NCBI GenBank assembly: GCA_951804985.1
Contig: OX638134.1
Coordinates: 248,001-312,000 of the forward strand
From: Dryomyza anilis
Lineage: Eukaryota; Arthropoda; Insecta; Diptera; Dryomyzidae
Reading direction: 5' to 3'
DNA: 64,000 nt
Both the position numbers and the translations under genes were made by a program. Position 1 is the stretch's first letter. Every line of letters starts with the position of its first letter. Of the stretch, positions 1-11,288 are shown one piece after another. The notes beneath the pieces are model-generated. The model did not search any database. It was not told where the DNA came from and saw nothing but the letters and a program-made list of their open reading frames with translations.

Positions 1-796
1 GCTGCTGCTGGTGCTTCGTTGTCACATATTTATGCTGGCTGCCTGGCGTTGGTGGTCCACTCTAATCAAGTATTGATCGCAAAACTGTCAAAAACAACTT
101 GGCCAACTTTCCCAGAAGTTAGTTAGTTGCTTGCCTGTCTGTCTGTTGTTGTTGTGGATACTGTTGCTACTACAGCTGCTGCTGGTAGTGCACATCTCAA
201 GTGCAGTTAACAATGTTAACAGTATTGTTGACAATGCGCTGCACAGCAGCAGCATTTATAATTTACAAACCGTTATTGAGTTGTTGACCAACATATGCAC
301 AAAATTTCCACAAATTCGCCTACAAAAATCAGATGCAAGAATTTTTATTTTGTATTATATTTTTATTATATAAATTCGAATAAGCTAAGGATCAGCTAAA
401 TAAGCTGCTCAGAACGAACATAAAACCAGCAACAGCGCCAGCAATATTTTTAGATCATTGCTACCAGCAACATAACACTGCAACAGCAATATTAATGCAC
501 AATGCGTCGTAGAATTCAGTTCAATAGGCTTTGCATTGCCACTGAAACCGTATTTATTGCGTATTTGCAGCGCGTATTGCGTTGCAGCTGCTACTGTTTG
601 CTGCTTGGCGCGACTTTAATGCATGTCGCAGTGTCAAAGGTGCAGCTGTTGCTGATGTGCAGCCTGCAAACAGCAACAGTTTCAAATTGCAATTGAGTCG
701 AAAATAAAAACGTCGAAACTAAGGCATTTAAAGAAACTTATTCTGCTCAGATTAAAGATATTTTCTTTTTTTATAATTTTATATTTTTAAATTTTC
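1..796. other. Unique intergenic DNA with GCTGCTG/CAACAG triplet tracts
   Basis: There is no convincing gene. Short triplet tracts and several CAGCTG E-boxes (near 172, 586 and 645) are present. Open frames here (131-373, 502-696) are Leu/Cys-rich translations of the triplet tracts and are not supported. Confidence 0.5.
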
Positions 797-840
797 ATGT
801 TTTTATATTTTTTTCATGTTTTTATATTATTATATTATTA

Positions 841-1312
841 TATTTTTATATTTTTATATTTTTATATTTTTATATTTTTATATTTTTATATTTTTATATT
901 TTTATATTTTTATATTTTTATATTTTTATATTTTTATATTTTTATATTTTTATATTTTTATATTTTTATATTTTTATATTTTTATATTTTTATATTTTTA
1001 TATTTTTATATTTTTATATTTTTATATTTTTATATTTTTATATTTTTATATTTTTATATTTTTATATTTTTATATTTTTATATTTTTATATTTTTATATT
1101 TTTATATTTTTATATTTTTATATTTTTATATTTTTATATTTTTTTATATTTTTATATTTTTATATTTTTATATTTTTATATTTTTATATTTTTATATTTT
1201 TATATTTTTATATTTTTATATTTTTATATTTTTATATTTTTATATTTTTATATTTTTATATTTTTATATTTTTATATTTTTATATTTTTATATTTTTATA
1301 TTTTTATATTTT
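841..1312. repeat. 8-bp tandem array (ATATTTTT)n, about 59 copies
   Basis: The unit ATATTTTT repeats almost perfectly for about 470 bp. One interruption near 1139-1145 has seven T instead of five, shifting the register. Flanks (780-840 and 1313-1340) are degenerate AT-rich DNA. The open frames across it (797-1315 and 816-1322, an eight-residue Phe/Leu/Tyr/Ile period) exist only because 3 x 8 bp = 24 bp has no stop codon. Confidence 0.97.
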
Positions 1313-2015
1313 TAATATTTAAAAATATTAATATTAAATTTGTGATCGCATCAGACCGATACATGTTGCGTCTAGTTTATACCATCCATCCTTCTGCACT
1401 TTATTTGTTTAGTTTGCAGTCCTGCCTGCAACAGCGACAAGTTCAGCCTTTATTGTGACTAATCGCTAATAAACCACAGCAAAACAAAAAGCCTAATTAA
1501 TTTTCGCATTTGTGCTGGATGTCAGGACAGCAACAGTAACAGACTGCAATGGGCAACAGCAACAGACAACGGGCAACAGGCGCAAACACAGCATTTTGTC
1601 TCGATTTCGCCACATGAGGTCAACATTTTCGCACTCAACTTTCAACTAAAACGATGTTTAACCAGGTCTCAGATCCGCAGTTTCGAACCAAGGTACCACT
1701 ACATGGCCACCATCGAACGTGGCTTGGCGGTGCTGTTGGTGGTGGTGCGGTCATTGCTGGTGCCGGTGATGCACAAGACATCATTAATGATCAGGATCAC
1801 AATGTCCTGCTGCGAATTTAAGTTGAAACGAAGAATGCAGTATATGTTTCCTATAACAACACCAACAACAGCAACAACACCAACAATGGCAACAACAATA
1901 TCTATCAGCAGCAGGCTACAAAAAGTACCTACGACAAAGGCGTTGAAGTGGCAAAAACTACGTTTAGAGTTTTATTTTAATACGTTATAACTGAGGGCAA
2001 GAAAATCGAAAAAAC
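1313..2015. other. Unique intergenic DNA with CAACAG tracts
   Basis: Nothing codes convincingly. Clusters of CAACAG/CAACAC occur at 1540-1580 and 1855-1900. The open frame 1703-1990 is Thr-rich from the CAACAA tract and is not supported as a gene. Confidence 0.4.
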
Positions 2016-2019
2016 TAAA

Positions 2020-2335
2020 TTAAATTTTTCACTAAAAATTAAAATGTTCACTAAAAATCCAAATTTTCACTAAACATTCAATTTTTACTAACAATTCAAT
2101 TTTTCACTAAAAATTAAATTTTTCACTAAAAATTAAATTTTTCACTAAAAATTAAATTTTTAACTACAAATACTATTTTTCACTAAAAATTAAAATTTTC
2201 ACTAAAAATTAAAATTTTCACTAAAAATTCAAATTTTCACTAAAAATTCAATTTTTCACTAAAAATTAAATTATTCATTAAAAATTAAAATTTTCCCGAA
2301 AAATTCAATTTCTCACTAAAAATCAATTTTAAATA
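2020..2335 (+). repeat. Minisatellite of the TTTTTCACTAAAAATT family
   Basis: About 16 diverged units of 19-20 bp, core AATTTTTCACTAAAAATT. The core is self-complementary (AATTTTT and AAAAATT flank CACT), so strand is defined only by the CACT loop. The same family occurs at 10.87-11.29, 12.74-12.83, 17.38-17.65, 29.83-30.36, 60.47-60.81 and 63.92-64.0 kb. Confidence 0.92.
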
Positions 2336-2340
2336 ATTTT

Positions 2341-3235
2341 CATTTTTGGTTATTAATGGGTTAATGTTTCAGGAAAGTGTCATCGCAATCGTCTGTCGTT
2401 TGGTCCACATTTTGTTGCTGGTTTGTATTTTATGTTGTTGCCGGCCGGTCGGCCTGCCGGCTGCATGATTTGTGCGCACACTCTGCACGCCGCATTGACC
2501 TGTCAGCTGTGTCTGTTGTTGCTGCCAAAGGCTGCAGTTGACCCTCTGCGCAGGCCTCCCATTTGCCAATCGAGTGAAAATTGATTTTCGAGTTGAGAGT
2601 TGTTGAGGCGATGGTGTGCGATAAATATCACGGTGGCTGCAGCAACAACTGCGCCAATCTAAATGCAAAAAAGGATCGCGAGGACATTATTTACGAAAAC
2701 AAATTTTCACCTCGATGCAGACGAGGCAGCAACACCAACAACATTAAGGCAGCAACATAAAAAGGCAGAAAAAAACTGATTACTGTAAACGCGATATTGA
2801 GGTGATGCGATTGCAATGCGATGTGATCTCAACCTCTGCGCTGAACTTGTTGCTGTTGCTCATAATCTTGTTGTTGTTGTTGCTGCGCAGAAATTGTTAA
2901 CAATTTTTTGTAGTTGTTGCTGTTGCATTTGTTGTGTTACTTGTTTATTGGCTGCCGCTTCTTCTGCGCTAGGTGGCAACACAGCGCTGATTAGGTTGAT
3001 GCTATAATGTTCTGGCAACGTGTTGATGTTGCTAGCTGTTGGTGTTGCCGTTGCCATTGCTGTTGCTGTTGTTGCTGCCATTGCTGGCGATGATTTAATG
3101 TGTTGCCTTGCATTACATTTATTGCCAATTGAAATCTGAAGTGCGTGAGAAAGTTGGAATGGCTTTTAGTTGCTGTTAGTGTTGTTGCGGCGCAAAATAA
3201 CAGCAATATTAGGCAGCAACATTTCTTTTTGTTTT
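2341..3235. other. Higher-GC triplet-rich island (GTTGTTGCTG)
   Basis: A non-repetitive stretch with CCGGCCGGTCGGCC-like GC-rich DNA near 2440-2465 and long GTTGTTGCTG tracts at 2840-3080. Both strands give short Gln/Ala/Thr-rich or Leu/Cys-rich frames (for example 2369-2668 minus and 2860-3081 minus). These follow from the triplets and look like no known protein. A regulatory or non-coding transcribed role is possible but unproven. Confidence 0.45.
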
Positions 3236-3412
3236 TGTAATTATAATAGGAGTGGTTTTAAAAATGTGCGGCAATAACTAAATGAAATTAGTTGCATTAT
3301 TCAAATAAAAAATTGAAAATTAAAAAATTTAAAACTAGTGAAAAAAGTTTACAAAATGCTTATCTAAAAAAGAATATTTCAAATAAAATCAATTGCATAT
3401 TACACAGAGAAA

Positions 3413-3640
3413 AAGTACATCATAATTTCGTTCTTCAAACCACAATTCATTGTATTAAATCATGGTGACTGCGATCATAAAAATGATGAACGCTTGATAA
3501 ATGTCGAAAAAATGTTCTTCAATATGATGAACTGTATGTGAAGAATACGTTTCATAATATTAATGATATTTTTTTTCAAAAAAAGTATTTTTTTGAATGA
3601 ACTGTTATTTATGTAATTTGAATGAACTGTTTTTTCTAAA
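3413..3640 (+). mobile_element. Decayed MITE copy, CACAGA-end family
   Basis: Starts with TA-CACAGAGAAAAAG. It shares the internal series seen at 27.84-28.10 kb: a TTCTTCAAACCA-type block, a CGAAAAAATGTTCTTCAATA block and a GTGAAGAATACGTTTCAT block. The right end is decayed and cannot be placed exactly. Confidence 0.7.
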
Positions 3641-4600
3641 GCTGTAAAAATGACAAATCTCAATGTTCCATTTTGTACATATTTCCCCTATTTAAAATAA
3701 AAACTTAAACTTAAAACGAATTAATAAAAAAGAAAGTTTACTCAACTCTAAATGAGGTGCCCACTAACAAGTCTCGAAAAATTTCACCGCCGTATAAACG
3801 AAAAAAACACCCCACATTAGTTTTTATGAAAAATTGCCGCCGCAATTGAAACGCAAATAACTTGAAAAATATGTGAAAAAAAACTATAATAAAAAAATAA
3901 AGTCTAAAACCGCAAAATCAACTTGTTGTTGGCTGTTGGCGACCAACGCGCGGAGCGCTCCACCTGTGCGAATCGAGTTACAGATGCGAGGCATCAAATG
4001 AAGCTGCATCTTTATTGGTCAATCAAAAAATTAACGCGTCTGCGCTGGGCGGTGGCGCAGAAGGTGGCAGCGTTGCAGTTGTTCCATAAGGCGATGATGG
4101 CGTCGAACGTTCGTTGGGTCGGTCGGTTGGTATGTCTTTCACATTTTCAGTATTGAAATTGTATTAGAAACTCAAGCGAACGAATCAGCGACTCATGTTG
4201 GTTGTTGTTGAATCGATGGACGGATGTATCGTTCCATGATCGAGGCTACTGCGCGGAGCAACGGTTGTCACTATGGTTGTCGTTGGTTATTTCGTGTCGA
4301 CGTCTTCTCATTGTTGTTGTTGCACAAAGATTTACTGTTGGCGTTAAATCTGTTGGCAACTCTTAATAAATTAGTTTCAACTTTGCGTAATGAACACAAC
4401 CAAACAAAAACAGCAGCAGCAACAACAACAAACATTGCTCAGCATCATCAGAATTTGCAACAGCAGGTGTCCATAGCGCACCGCAACCACAGCAATCACA
4501 ACAACAACAATAGCAGCAACAACAATAACAACAACAACATCAGCAGCAACATTGACAAACAACAATATGAAAAATGAAAAAAAATGGCGTCGCTACAGGT
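3641..4600. other. AT-rich spacer then triplet-rich island
   Basis: 3,641-3,910 is A/T-rich with no structure I recognise. 3,920-4,580 is higher in GC and ends with a CAACAACAACAA tract (4,410-4,560). The frame 4,224-4,577 (117 codons, Asn/His/Gln-rich end) comes mostly from this tract and lacks any known domain, so it is not called as a gene. Confidence 0.4.
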
Positions 4601-4654
4601 TGAATATGTTGCAATCTGAGCGACTGACTCGATTTTAAAAATTTGCTATCGCAC

Positions 4655-5500
4655 AGTGGCTGTATTTGGTTGTAGAGTGGTTTCAAAGTGGTTGCTAAAA
4701 AGTTATAAATACCAAAAGTTTTTATTGACATGAAAAATAAACAATTTTTAATTATTTTACCTTTCTTTTCAAATGGGTTTATAGTAACAACATACAAATT
4801 AATATATTCGTTAATAAATTGGTTGCTGAAAGGTTTCATAATAGCTTTAGATTCATAATAGTTTATTTTATGTGGTTTGCGAAAAGTTATTATTATTTTT
4901 TGATTATTTAAATGTACTACAATGTCACAAAGTGTTACATGAATAGATTATGCTATATTTCGTTGTTGAGTGGTTTCAAAGTGGTTCCAAAAAAGTAGCA
5001 AATGAATTATTCAAATGAAAAAATAAATAGTAGTTGTATAATTACCATTCTTAAATAATACAAAGTATAGTGTATTGTATTACATAGGTCTCCTATTAAT
5101 ATTTTTAGCAGCTTTATAAGGGTTTTTTAATGGTTCCAAAGATATTTTAACACAATTTTAAAAAGGCTTCATTGCAATTTATAGAGGTTTTTACAGAAGT
5201 TTCTGAGTAATTTTTCCACAGTTTCATAATGGGTTTTCAATGGTTTCAAAGAAGTTTTAACGCAAATTTAAAGATACTTTGAATTCTTAAACGACAACTT
5301 TTACAGAAGTTTCTTAGTTGCTTTTGAACAGTTTCATATTGGTATTTTAAAGATTTTAAAGAGATTTTTAACCCAGATTTAAAGTAGTTTCATTGCAGTC
5401 TTATAGTATAATATTTTAAAGAAGTTTATGAGTTATTTCTTAGCAGTTTTATAATGGTTTCTCAATGGTTTCAAAGAGGTTTTAACAAATATGTGATTAG
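4655..5500 (+). repeat. Degenerate tandem repeat, ~111-bp unit plus older copies
   Basis: The block CAGTTTCATAATGG followed by TGGTTTCAAAGAAGTTTTAAC recurs near 5,108, 5,217, 5,328 and 5,441 (spacing 109, 111, 113 bp). An older pair reading GAGTGGTTTCAAAGTGGTT sits at about 4,675 and 4,968, 293 bp apart. The copies are heavily diverged, so the array is old. Confidence 0.8.
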
Positions 5501-5655
5501 ATTAATTTCATTCTTATAGTATAATATTTACAACACTCAGTTTCATTTTTTTCAATAATGAAACTGAGTTTCATTAAACAACCATCTACAATTAAATTAA
5601 CATAACATTTTGTTAATTGTTGTTGCTGTGCAATGACAACCTAATAAAATATTGT

Positions 5656-6012
5656 TGTTTTATACCCTACACTAAGAGTGAAAGGGTATATTCAGTTTGG
5701 TACGCCGTTTGTAACACCCAGAAGGAAGCATCTCCGGTATGGAAAAGTATATATATTCTTGATCAGCATGACCTCCTGAGTCGATGTCCGTCTGTCCGTA
5801 TGTCTGTCTGTTGAAAAAAGATTACAGAAAAACTAGAAGAGCTAAATAAATGAAACTCATAATTTAGATTACTTATATATAGACGCTGTTTGTCAGCTTT
5901 TATATATAAGCTTCTATATATAAGTCGGCTTAGACCGACTATAATTTTGATAATCCTAACTATTATAATAACACCTACTATAAAATATCCCTACTTAAAA
6001 ATTTCCCATGTG
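5656..6012 (+). mobile_element. Interspersed repeat starting TATACCCTACACTAAGAG
   Basis: Begins with a TATACCCT...AGGGTATA inverted pair, then CGTTTGTAACACCCAGAAGG, TATATATTCTTGATCAGCATGAC and GTCCGTCTGTCCG, and ends near CCCTACTTAAAAATTTCCC. I recall this block as a common dispersed sequence in drosophilid genomes. A second copy lies at 45,366-46,045, split by a SINE. The frame 5,617-5,814 lies inside it and is not a gene. The class of element is not certain. Confidence 0.7.
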
Positions 6013-6900
6013 ATCTAACCTTCCCAACTGGTTATTGTTTTATTTGCGTGCAAATTGTTTGGTTTGTTTGGCAAGACGAGCCAAATTCGATTGGTACAAC
6101 TAAGTTGAGGAATTGAAATATTAACTATTATTGAAAATTGTTTCTACTACACATCATAATTATATTAGACTGACACTTACTTTGTTAAAAATTGTGTATA
6201 TAATTTTAAAATTAATCCATTAAAATGCCTAATGAATAAAAAAAATCATTTTTACTTAAATTTTGTTTTTTTTACCTTTTCACAAAAATTGTTCGAAAAT
6301 ATTCTTTTTGCATTTGTTTAGAAATAAGAAAATGTTAGTCCTAACAACCTATTCAACATATTGGTTTTCGGAAAAATCAAATTCGGTTGGCACTTGTACA
6401 TTTTATCATATACACACACCTACTACTTCTAAAAGTGTTCTGATATATGAGGTTGTAATACAAACTATGTTCTTTTAGTTTTGGTTATAAGAATCGTATC
6501 TGGAACAAAAAAGATTTACATTTATTTACTCATCCTTTAGTATTTTATTTTTGGGCTGCCATTGACATACTGTAACACAGTTTTCTTTTGATATGGCTTA
6601 TGAAATAAGAAAAAGTTTTTTGAAACAACCAATTTTATTTGGTTTTCAACATATTGGATGATGGAACTACGAGTTTCGTTTGCCACTTGAATATTTATAA
6701 TAACCACATACAAAATGTGTCTAAAACTGTTCTTAATTAGTTTAAGTCCAAATTAAAACCGTTTTAGTTTTGCTTATAAGAACCGAAATTCCAGCTGAGA
6801 TAGGTATATTTTGGTTTTTGCAACTAATTTATATTTTGTGTAAGCGATTTTTGAAAACATAAAAATCCATTAGTCAGTCTATATATTTAATAAATTAAAT
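6013..6900. repeat. AT-rich DNA with diverged ~292-bp direct repeat
   Basis: Two diverged copies share CAACATATTGG (about 6,352 and 6,645) and TTTTAGTTTTGGTTATAAGA (about 6,471 and 6,763), offset about 292 bp. Related copies lie at 57.1-57.6 kb beside knrl. The frame at 6,263-6,478 crosses the first copy and is not supported as a gene. Confidence 0.7.
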
Positions 6901-7520
6901 ATATATGTGCTAAATAATTGCTACACTTTTCGCACTTTGTTGTACTCTTTCGACAGCCTGTTGGCTCGCTCGCTCCTATGCAGCAGCACTTTGTTAGCAA
7001 CTCTCTGTCGCCTCATTCTCCTCCTGCTCCTCTCATTTGTGTTCGGTCTCGTCACACACTACATGCTGTCGATATGTAGCTGCCAGCAATGGACAGTTTG
7101 GCGCAGTTTTGCACTCGTTTCACTCGAGTACTCGGCAGCAATTGCCGCAGTTGTAGTAACATGAAAAGCGGTTTTTTCAAGCGAACTACCTCCGGATCGG
7201 TCGGCCGTTCAAATGTCCGTCCATCAGTCCAACGCCTCCCCGCTGGAGCAGTTACTGGCGGCGTGTGTTGCCTGTGACCAATCAGCGCTTCGTACAGCAT
7301 CTCTCAATGAAACAGCAACAGCAACAACAACAACAATAAAAAAAATAAAAACAACAACATTAATAAAAATTGATTGCATTTTGCAAAAACAAAAACCAAA
7401 CTGAATTGCAATATAAAGTGCAATGTAATGGCAGCAAATGTTGTTCGCAATTTTTTTGTTGGTGTTGTTGCTGTGGTCTCTATGCACCATTAGCGCTGCA
7501 GTGTGAAATTTAATAGTTCA
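6901..7520. other. Higher-GC island with CAACAA tract
   Basis: Non-repetitive DNA with CTCTC/GCTCGCTCG motifs (6,960-7,040) and a CAACAACAACAATAAAA tract (7,310-7,360). Several overlapping short frames occur on both strands, none with a recognisable domain. It is a candidate regulatory island by composition only. Confidence 0.35.
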
Positions 7521-9460
7521 CGTATTGAAAAAAAAATATATATGAATAATAATGCAAAATATTTCAACTGATTTCATTCGATTTCAATTAAGTTTCTTTG
7601 CCATTAGTTGCTGTTCGCCGCTTCTTTGCTGTTTTTTTTAAATTTTATTAATTAATAATTGAAATTTAGCACAATTAAAAGGCATTAAATTGAGCGGCAG
7701 GTGCACTCAATAAATCTGCTAAAGTTATAAAATAATAACACAGGCAATGTTCAATACTAGCTGGCGATAATTTTTTTCACTTTCCTGACTTCTTTTTAAT
7801 GCATTAAAAAAATTAACGTAATAAAAAAAATTTAATTTATTATTACACAAGTTTTTAATAGTATTTTATTAACGAATATTTTAAAAATAATCACATTTTG
7901 ATTAGCACAATCAAAAAATGTTTATAAGAACATATTTATTTTTTGTATACTATTGAATCAATACTATGTCCTGTTGACCAATTTTAATAGGATTGTTTCT
8001 GAGTGTAATTACTATTTTTGAACTTGGTACAATAAGTCGCCATTTAAAATCTGGAAACAACTGATGAACAAATGGTGTCCGAAATTCGATACGCCAATAT
8101 GTTTGTTTTCCGAAAAACATGTAATAGATGGAAAATGAGAAAAAATGTTGTTTAATTTAACAACAGTATTTAAGGATAGTAAGTCCGCACAAATTGAGTT
8201 AAAGTGGTTTTTGTAGTTGGCGTTTTTGCAATGTAACCACTCAGAAAAAAAAAACTATAAAAACAATAGTTTTGCTATTAAAATTAGTCAGTAGGTTAAA
8301 TTATGATTTTAATGGGTAAATACTATTAAATACTACAAAATATTATTAAATACTATTAAATTGCTTTTGTGTTTATATGAAAATATTTATTTTTTATATA
8401 CTTTTGACCAATTGTCCTATTAACCAATTCTACTAGGATTTTTTTCTGAGTATGGCAGAAGCATCTGCAGTGATCACTTCTACCATCTCTTGAATTAATT
8501 ATTAAATATTGATCAACATGGTATAGCTGGCCATGATCATGTCTGCCCTAATAGGGTAAATTTCGAATGGGGACAATGCCATTGACATGATTTTTTCTCA
8601 CTTCCAATATCAAAACATCTTTGTTGATTAATTCTTCTTTTAGTTTAAGATACAGTCTTTGTAACCACTCATGCACCCAAAGTCTTAGTCCAACGATTAA
8701 TATGATTTAAATTTTTTTGTTGTATATTTATTGAATTGAATTTATTCTTCATTTTAATATTTCGATATTTAAATTTTCAACAGTTTTGGCTCAAATTATT
8801 TAAGTTGGATATTATTTTATAGTTTTAATATTTAAAAAAAATAATTTTTCGTTGTAAAAATTGTAAATTAGTTTAAATAAAGTCCACATTTTATTACTTG
8901 TCTTACTTAACATCTGATTATGTATATTTTGAAAATTTCATTTTAGAAGTAAAAAAAAGTTGCCTATATTTTATCTAGTATTCATAACTTTTTAACGAAT
9001 AATCACACTACGATATCAGATTTTTATAATTACAAATATGTTTGGTGAAATATATTTAATCTAGCATTTATTACTTTTTAACCACTATGATTGCAGGTAA
9101 CATTTTTTTTTCTCATAATGATTCTAAATTCTTTCCAAAACAATGTGATTGTTATAATTACAAATATTTATATATTTTTTTGTGAAATATATTTTGACTA
9201 GGAATTTAATATAATATTAATCGCATTATGTTAACCAACATAATTTTAACGCATTGGCAATAATTGTGACTATTAGAAAGTGAAAGTAATTATTTCAAAC
9301 AGCTCATTAAATAATGTCTGACATTATAAAATGGCTATCATAATTATTTTAAAACATAATTATTTTAAACAATAAAATGATTATTATAATTATTTTAAAA
9401 CATAAGTATGTTGAAAAATTGTCACCTTGAATGCTGTAAACATTTTAATTATTGTCACAA
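7521..9460. other. AT-rich spacer
   Basis: Mostly A/T with no gene. It includes a MITE (8,240-8,450, listed separately) and a related right end at 7,985-8,003 (AATAGGATTGTTTCTGAG) preceded by a similar TTTATTTTTTGTATAC-type stretch. This suggests two adjacent copies, the first decayed. A small repeat of AATTATTTTAAAACATAA lies at 9,340-9,410. Confidence 0.5.
8240..8450. mobile_element. Short MITE with CTCAGAAAAAAA / TTTTTTTCTGAG ends
   Basis: The left end reads CTCAGAAAAAAAAAACTA and the right end TAGGATTTTTTTCTGAG, followed by TA. The base pair before the left end is CA rather than TA, so the target duplication is imperfect. It is 211 bp long with no coding capacity. The ends match the TA-flanked element at 24,429-24,524. 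Confidence 0.65.
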
Positions 9461-10450
9461 CCATTTCAGTTCATTCTCTGCATGTGCTATACGCCCTACA
9501 GCTATAAATTAAATGAATCATACTGCTCCAGACTTTGCCAACACTTCATAAATATCGAAATCGGGCGACTTTAATTATTGCCGCCCACCAATTTGCGTTG
9601 ACAAACAACACAATGTTCGGCTGAATTATGTGGCGCACATTAGGGTGCTGCAGTCTTTAAATCAGCTGCTTTAACTTGAATTAGAGGCGTGTCCCGCATT
9701 AGTTTATGAGCTCTAGACATAACATGATATGCGCGCGCTTTCATATTTTATAGAGGTTGTCTAAAACAAAAAAAAAAACCCAATTCTATGAATTTTAAAT
9801 ATTTTAAACACCTCATAGCATAGCTTCGTTTTAGTTTCGATTTTATTTTATTTTTATTTATTTATTTTTTAACTTTTAGCGCATATTTCTTACCAATTTA
9901 CGTTAATCTAAATTTAATTGCTAGCGTTACCTCATTTGAATGGCTTTGAATTTTTGAATTTGGGGGCATTCCATCAGGGCGCATCAATTAAATTTTATGT
10001 TCTTTTCATAACCCGCGCCCATAATAAAATCACATTAGCCAAGATAATGGAATTTCGTTAGTCGTTGCCCCTTGGCGTGATATTTGTAACATTTCCATTG
10101 CGTTCGTTCATTCTCCATGCATCATCATTTGCATAAAATTAACGCATGCCGCGGTAACTTCTTTCGGACTCGAGACCTATGTAGTTAGTTGGCTGGATAT
10201 GTGAGCTGGTGTGGTGTGAGTGTCAACTGAAGGCTTTATCGATTTAATGGCTTTCGCCCCACCTGTTGCTTGCTTTAAGCCTAATTTGTATTTTTATTTT
10301 ATGAGTTTTTATTAATATTTAATAATTTGTTAACATTTATGTGGCTGTTAAAACACAAATCGTCTATGCTACAGTTGCAAAGCAGTTTACGTTTTTATGG
10401 GAATCATTGCTGGAATTATTGTGGGTATTATTTATAATGCCTATACATTG
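9461..10450. promoter_or_regulatory. Candidate conserved non-coding island
   Basis: Mixed-composition, non-repetitive DNA between two AT deserts. It contains homeodomain-type TTAATTA/ATTAA sites (for example at 9,570-9,580), CAGCTG (about 9,663), a GCGCGCGC run (9,732) and CATGCCGCGG (10,146). No open frame of note. The regulatory call rests on composition and motif content only. Confidence 0.25.
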
Positions 10451-10869
10451 TGTGGTTGTTGTTGACGTCTCTCGTTGCGGGTTACCAATTAGCTTTAATC
10501 AAAACGCATTGTTTTAACTGGATCGTTATATTTCAACTAAAAAATATAATTTTTGGGAAATTTCTAATATTCATAATGAGCTTATTTAAAAAGTCTTTTG
10601 GTATTAAAGTAGAATTTTTAAAATTCATTCAATCAACTTTAGACAACAATGAGAAATATATTCAATCAGCGTAAAATATGCAAATTTTGGAGATTATATT
10701 TTTTTGGATATTTCAAGTTAGAGAAGTGATTTCTTTTTAATTATTATGAATCATGTATCTATAATAATGATAGTTACGACTAATAAATAATTCAATTTAC
10801 TCATCAAATTCTGAGTTAAATTGTTTTGTGAACAACAAACGATGAATTATATTTCAATAAAAAGTTTCT
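10451..10869. other. AT-rich spacer, nothing recognised
   Basis: The frame 10,450-10,674 (74 codons) has no recognisable product. No repeats are evident. Confidence 0.3.
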
Positions 10870-11288
10870 TTTAAAATAATTTTAAATTAAATTTTTCACT
10901 AAAAATAAAAATTTTTACTAAAAAATTCAATTTTACTCGACATTTTTAATTTTTCACTAATTTAACTTTTCACTAAAAATTCAATTTTCACTAAAAATGA
11001 TATTTTTTACTTAAAAATAAGTTATACACTTAAAATTTAATTTTCACTAAAAATTCAATTTTTCACTAAAAAATAAATTTTTCTCTAGAGATCAAATTTT
11101 TTTTAGTAAAAATTAGTTTTTTTTCACTAAAATGTTCATTTTTGCTAAAAATTCTATTTATTTAAACTAAAAAGTACATTTCTCTAAAATTTAAATTTTT
11201 CACATAAAATAAATTTTTCACATAAAATTAAATTTTTCACTAAAAATGAAATTTTTCACTAAAAATGAAATTTTTCACTTTTCAATTA
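10870..11288 (+). repeat. Minisatellite, TTTTTCACTAAAAATT family
   Basis: Diverged 18-22 bp units in the same orientation as the array at 2.0 kb. It abuts the left side of the ~157-bp satellite without a gap. Confidence 0.9.

Noticed and set aside
797..1322. Two long overlapping open frames (172 and 168 codons) with a Phe/Leu/Tyr/Ile period of eight
   Set aside because: They are translations of the (ATATTTTT)n array. The lack of stops follows from 24-bp periodicity.
4224..4577. 117-codon frame ending in Asn/Gln/His-rich sequence
   Set aside because: The tail is a CAACAA tract read in frame; opposed frames exist on the other strand. Could be an exon fragment only if transcript data show it.
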